Positions 30,725 through 33,498 of a stretch of 33,498 nt of DNA are shown here, piece by piece. The stretch spans positions 1 through 33,498 of the forward strand of contig CAZTCQ010000017.1 in the NCBI GenBank assembly GCA_964612525.1. Direction: 5' to 3'. The number at the start of each line of letters is the position of its first letter. The stretch's first letter is position 1. Position numbers and translations under genes: made by a program. The notes under the pieces are model-generated. The model was given only the letters and a program-made list of their open reading frames with translations, did not search any database and was not told the origin of the DNA. The stretch comes from JAGNRR01 sp964612525 (lineage in GTDB: Bacteria > Bacteroidota > Bacteroidia > Chitinophagales > Chitinophagaceae).

Positions 30725-31251
30725 TGTCTGAAGCATTTTGGGTTTTGTAATAATTTCTTTTCCCAGCCAACGACTACTCCTTTGGAGTTATCGATGCATT
30801 CAAAGTAAATGTTTGTTTCAGGTGGAGCGCCGTCCAGTGTGGCTGGAAATACATTTTTGTTTCTGTGGCTCACGCTAATATTATCAATATTGCTAATATC
30901 AATACTCACTAGATCTCTGAAATTATTGGTGTAGAGCATATTATCCTTGATAGAGATATCCGTAACACCGGGAACCTTTATAAATTTGATTTTCACAGCT
31001 TGAGAGGGATTGCCGCTATTAATTACATGAATCCCCTTTCCTTGATCCATTTGAAAAGTGTAGCTACCGTATTTGTAGATTTTTCCAGGATTTTCATAGG
31101 CTTGTGGTTCTATGGCTCTAATTTCAAACTGATCAGTTTCAGTCATATAAATCGGCGCATAGCCCTCTACTTCGGTCGGATACTCTCTTTGAAAGTTGCA
31201 ACTGGACGCCAGAAGAACTCCCAATGCTGCTAGTAATAAGTATTTGTTCAT
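30721..31251 (-). CDS. Lipoprotein with LVIVD-like segments, partner of the adjacent propeller lipoprotein
   Basis: 176 residues from ATG 31251; an earlier ATG at 31272 would lie in the promoter box. Lipoprotein signal ending LLASSC with Cys18. The middle resembles a broken LVIVD repeat: YTFQMDQGKGIHVINSGNPSQ, then KIKFIKVPGVTDISIKDNMLYTNNFRDLVSIDISNIDN, which matches the 'x-D-I-S-N-x' blade end. The C-terminus (ECIDNSKGVVVGWEKKLLQNPKCFRQ) has two cysteines. Translationally coupled to the larger propeller lipoprotein through a 4-base ATGA overlap, so both are probably made in fixed ratio and may form one structure. Function unknown. Confidence 0.7.
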   Translation of the reverse strand: MNKYLLLAALGVLLASSCNFQREYPTEVEGYAPIYMTETDQFEIRAIEPQAYENPGKIYKYGSYTFQMDQGKGIHVINSGNPSQAVKIKFIKVPGVTDISIKDNMLYTNNFRDLVSIDISNIDNISVSHRNKNVFPATLDGAPPETNIYFECIDNSKGVVVGWEKKLLQNPKCFRQ

Positions 31252-31269
31252 ATTCAAAATATATGAACG

Positions 31270-31277
31270 CAAAACTA
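31270..31277 (-). promoter_or_regulatory. -7 box for the propeller lipoprotein pair
   Basis: Minus strand TAGTTTTG, matching TAnnTTTG, about 14 bases of leader before ATG 31251. It supports the shorter start of the first gene. Confidence 0.45.
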
Positions 31278-31309
31278 AAACTAAACGTTAGTAGAAATAA
31301 AAAAAAGAA

Positions 31310-31534
31310 TTATTTGCACGCACCGGTCGTAAAATCGGTAATTCCATGGCATTGGGCTTCACATTCATTGCTATAGGTAACGCTGTTACACCCACATACG
31401 GGTTCATAAACTTGAGGGCAAATGCAATCTTCTTTAATCGTTTCAGAACAATTGCTTGGCGTACGCTTTTTATTACAAGCGCTGAGGGCAATCACTAAAA
31501 CTAAGATGCTTAAAATTGATAAAATACCTTTCAT
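31310..31534 (-). CDS. Kazal-type serine protease inhibitor-like lipoprotein
   Basis: 74 residues. Lipoprotein signal ending IALSAC with Cys20. The mature domain has cysteines at 29, 37, 39, 47, 49, 58, 62 and 73, including CPQVYEPVCGCNSVTYSNEC, the Kazal signature 'C-P-x-x-x-x-P-V-C-G-...-T-Y-x-N-x-C', plus an extra cysteine pair compared with the six of animal Kazal domains. By analogy with ovomucoid third domain, Cys39-Pro40-Gln41 places Gln41 at P1. It would be a small surface-anchored inhibitor or simply a stable disulfide domain; protease target unknown. A single gene, 59 bases upstream of the propeller lipoprotein pair on the same strand. Confidence 0.8.
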   Translation of the reverse strand: MKGILSILSILVLVIALSACNKKRTPSNCSETIKEDCICPQVYEPVCGCNSVTYSNECEAQCHGITDFTTGACK

Positions 31535-31665
31535 ACTTATATTAAGACGGAAAAATCATGCCAAATGTTGTCACGAAAGCGTCATTTCTATGTAAAATGC
31601 TGATAATTAACCAGTTGTAAATTCTATACTTATTCGCAACTAAGTACGTTCATCGATTTTGCTAA

Positions 31666-31944
31666 CTAGGAAGCTTCCAAATGGGTATATAACTGATAAA
31701 AGCTGTAATCTTTTATTATTCGTTTCTGCTTTCTAAGAAAATTGGTAAACTGTTTCTTTGCGTCCTCCTCGCTTAAATTGCTGTCGGAGAAGTCAATTTT
31801 CCATTCTATGATGTTTTCAAACTTTGTAGCACCTGTGACTGAAATTGATTTTATTGATTTCAGCGCATGTCGCCAAAAGGCATATTGCTCTGTATGGGAC
31901 AATTCTCGCTTAAAAATGATTTTCGTGTAAAAGTGTTGTGACAT
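31666..31944 (-). CDS. Small protein of unknown function
   Basis: 92 residues from ATG 31944; the frame extends upstream by 15 codons to 31989, but the start MSQHFYTKIIFKREL is more natural and follows an AT-rich stretch. No signal peptide or membrane segment. Pattern: strand (HFYTKIIF), helix (LSHTEQYAFWRHALKSI), strand (KSISVTGATKFENIIEWKIDF), helix (SEEDAKKQFTNFLRKQK), strand (YSFYQLYTHL). That is an alpha/beta sandwich of about ferredoxin-like size. I recognise no family. It is alone, divergent from the SRAP gene, 155 bases away. Confidence 0.5.
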   Translation of the reverse strand: MSQHFYTKIIFKRELSHTEQYAFWRHALKSIKSISVTGATKFENIIEWKIDFSDSNLSEEDAKKQFTNFLRKQKRIIKDYSFYQLYTHLEAS

Positions 31945-32099
31945 TATTTTTAATTTTAATGGATTTTCTAACCAGTCTTGGGATTTCAATTAATAATTTG
32001 TTATTGATATAATGCAAATTGTGTGCCAAAGTAACTGAAAGTCATAATCGTTATAGGTGTGATTTGTAATTATCCCAAAACATATTTAGATTTACCATC

Positions 32100-32732
32100 A
32101 TGTGTTATCACTACAATCCTGCCAAACTAGCACAGCTAAAAAAGCGCTATCCCGAAAAGTATGCCGACTATGAGGATAATATCATGGCAGCCAATGGTTT
32201 TACGCATCCCAACTTACCCGTAATCACGGATAATGATGCACTGACTATGAAATGGGGTTTGATACCGCATTGGGTAAAAGACCAAGAAACAGCCAAGAAA
32301 TTGGCTAAGATGTGTTTGAATGCAAAAATTGAAACCTTAGCCGAAAAACCTTCATTTCGGGATGCGCTGCAAAGAGGACAACGATGTTTAATCCCTGCTA
32401 CTAGTTTTTATGAGTGGCGATGGGAAGATGAAAAAGGAAAGCAAAAAACGAAATATGAAATTACACATAATGAAACTGAGCTATTTTATTTTGGAGGCTT
32501 GTATAGCCAATGGCAGAACAAAGAAGGTGGCGAAATAATAGAATCTTATGCCATAATTACTTGTCCGGCGAATGAGGTGATGGAACACATTCACAATAAG
32601 AAAAAACGAATGCCGATTATTTTGAACGATAATGAAGAGGCTGAATATTGGTTAGAAGGAAAATTAAATTTGGAGGATCTGAAACAAATAGCTCAAGCGC
32701 AGGATATTGAGGGCACTATCGTGAACACATAA
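32100..32732 (+). CDS. SRAP-domain protein (YedK/HMCES family)
   Basis: 210 residues. SRAP proteins form a thiazolidine DNA-protein crosslink with abasic sites in single-stranded DNA and protect them. Key residues are all present: Cys2 directly after the initiator methionine (MCYHY), Asn74 in LNAKIET, Glu105 in FYEW, and His165 in HIHNKKKRMP. Other family segments: MKWGLIPHWVKD (50-61), QRCLIPATSFYEW (94-106) and YAIITCPANEVMEHIH (150-165). The start is certain because Cys2 must be at the N-terminus. A stand-alone gene; no SOS box can be recognised in its upstream region, and SOS genes are not nearby. Confidence 0.93.
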   Translation: MCYHYNPAKLAQLKKRYPEKYADYEDNIMAANGFTHPNLPVITDNDALTMKWGLIPHWVKDQETAKKLAKMCLNAKIETLAEKPSFRDALQRGQRCLIPATSFYEWRWEDEKGKQKTKYEITHNETELFYFGGLYSQWQNKEGGEIIESYAIITCPANEVMEHIHNKKKRMPIILNDNEEAEYWLEGKLNLEDLKQIAQAQDIEGTIVNT

Positions 32733-32762
32733 ACTTTTAGTCTTCGCAGTAGTCTGTGACGC

Positions 32763-32815
32763 TGCAAGCGTTGCAACTCTGCGGTTATGTGTACTCTGTT
32801 GTTTTGCCGCAGAGT
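32763..32815. repeat. Inverted repeats of the ACTCTGCGG/CCGCAGAGT type
   Basis: ACTCTGCGG (32776-32784) and CCGCAGAGT (32807-32815) are perfect 9-base inverted arms with a 22-base spacer. Just before lies a small hairpin TGCAA-GCG-TTGCA (32763-32775). The same 9-base words form the palindrome at 18844-18861, so this looks like a dispersed extragenic repeat family. Confidence 0.6.
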
Positions 32816-32845
32816 CAGCGGGGACGGAGGCGTTTTAAGGGTAGG

Positions 32846-33284
32846 CTACAGTAGGACTTCTTCAATTTTTCCAAACTTCCAAATAATAGAAACTTCCTTA
32901 TTTTTCCGTTTCCGTTTGCGTTTTCTATTTTGTCTAACCTTTGGTTGCACTATAAAGAGGTCTCCAAAAACATTACAAGAGCCACATAAACTTATAGTGT
33001 CTTTCCCAGATAAGAATAAACATGGATTTCGCTTTGTAACTTTTAAAGAATATGACTTTCCAGGCTTTAAATATATTGAATCTGATTTATTTACTAAATA
33101 CATAATAAAATGTATGAGTGTTGTTGGTTATGGTAGAGTCATAAAGGTAGCAATCATACAATGAGTATTTTTCTTCTAAATCGATTTTATATATTTTGGC
33201 TTGAATGGTATCATAATATTGATATTGTCCAAAAGAACAAGCTGATACAGTTAATGCCAACAATGTTATAATTATTTTTTTCAT
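32846..33284 (-). pseudogene. Probably frameshifted gene for a small secreted protein
   Basis: Two minus-strand frames overlap. The first (33284 down to 33087, 65 residues) starts with a signal peptide MKKIIITLLALTVSACSFGQ and ends abruptly at YYVFSK. The second (33103 down to 32846, 85 residues) lacks a signal and continues with MYLVNKSDSIYLKPGKSYSL, then KVTKRNPCLFLSGKDTISL. A single frameshift near 33090-33100 would join them into one secreted protein of about 145 residues; the AT-rich tract there could hide an assembly error. A Lys/Arg tail comes from three tandem hexamers (TTTCCG, TTTCCG, TTTGCG on the plus strand, 32903-32920). Two separate coupled genes are the alternative. Family not recognised. 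Confidence 0.45.
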
Positions 33285-33362
33285 CTACTTTGCACTAACC
33301 TCTTTATATACATAACAGTAAATACAGCTATTTTAATCCCAAATTTACAGCAAAAATATTAG

Positions 33363-33493
33363 GATATAGATTCTATGGGCATCTAGCCGTTTTATCCGTA
33401 AGTAAAGGATTAATTATTTTGAATTGCCTATCTCCTCTAGCACAAGTTTGAGGCGATGGCCTTAGCGAGGGCAACTTGTGCGGAATCTATATC
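33363..33493. repeat. Nested inverted repeats (possible miniature element or structured RNA)
   Basis: GATATAGATTC (33363-33373) and GAATCTATATC (33483-33493) are perfect 11-base inverted arms around about 109 bases. Inside, next to the right arm, GCACAAGTT (33440-33448) and AACTTGTGC (33473-33481) form a second perfect 9-base pair with a 24-base GC-richer loop. No coding frame is evident within it. Confidence 0.55.
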
Positions 33494-33498
33494 AAAGC

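Noticed and set aside
31666..31944. Toxin or antitoxin identity for the small 92-residue protein
   Set aside because: No partner gene lies next to it and no toxin-family motif is visible.
32100..32732. SOS operon around the SRAP gene
   Set aside because: No lexA, recA, umuDC-like genes or recognisable SOS box are nearby.
33440..33481. Integron attC site at the right-edge inverted repeat
   Set aside because: The arms GCACAAGTT/AACTTGTGC do not fit the attC core forms RYYYAAC and GTTRRRY, and no integrase or cassette-like genes are visible.

Overview
The window looks like draft-assembly sequence from a Bacteroidota genome, probably a Flavobacteriia-type lineage. Evidence for this: a gliding/type IX secretion lipoprotein of GldJ type; a TonB-dependent receptor tail; DUF2723 and DUF4476 proteins; Bacteroidota-type AroA and homogentisate dioxygenase; an IF-2 with a long lysine/glutamate-rich linker; AT-rich intergenic DNA; and repeated -7 boxes of the Bacteroidota form TAnnTTTG. 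Two runs of exactly 100 N (9366-9465 and 16320-16419) are scaffold gaps. They interrupt a MoxR ATPase gene and murF, and family lengths suggest both real gaps exceed 100 bases.

Layout, left to right. 1-1228: end of an outer-membrane receptor gene, then a cytoplasm-to-periplasm HU/SPOR protein. 1240-5758: rimP-nusA-infB operon with its own promoter and a strong hairpin in the leader. 5786-10666: secreted CAP-domain protein (minus), an iodotyrosine-deiodinase-like nitroreductase, a SurA-like periplasmic chaperone, MoxR (cut by gap 1) and homogentisate 1,2-dioxygenase. 10670-13087 (minus): SPOR protein, M20 peptidase and a small secreted protein, in operon order SPOR-M20-secreted. 13223-17521: CoA-binding protein, a basic secreted protein (minus) divergent from gldJ, gldJ, murF (cut by gap 2) and a DUF1232-like membrane protein. 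17529-18716: galE and tRNA-Gln. 19038-20036: an orphan secreted protein. 20158-25328 (minus): DUF2723 membrane protein, biotin carboxyl carrier protein and DUF4476 protein, tightly packed. 25493-28815 (minus): DUF62-ABM-aroB-aroA, every junction overlapping. 28981-29853 (minus): rpsL-rpsG with a terminator directly after rpsG. 29972-31534 (minus): two translationally coupled beta-propeller lipoproteins and a Kazal-type lipoprotein. 32100-32732: an SRAP (YedK/HMCES) protein. 32733-33498: repeat-rich DNA with a probably frameshifted secreted-protein gene and nested inverted repeats at the right edge.

Most of the window is housekeeping: translation and transcription factors, shikimate pathway, peptidoglycan synthesis, ribosomal proteins and envelope biogenesis. 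I see no phage, CRISPR, transposase, toxin-antitoxin or defence system and do not claim a new system. The better leads are small: structured 5' leaders on rimP, rpsL and gldJ (the last two share a bulged-stem layout); several TAnnTTTG boxes so close to start codons that the mRNAs should be nearly leaderless; an inverted repeat over the promoter of an orphan gene; a bacterial iodotyrosine deiodinase homolog with all three substrate-binding residues; a Kazal inhibitor with glutamine at the predicted P1 site; and two kinds of extragenic inverted repeat.
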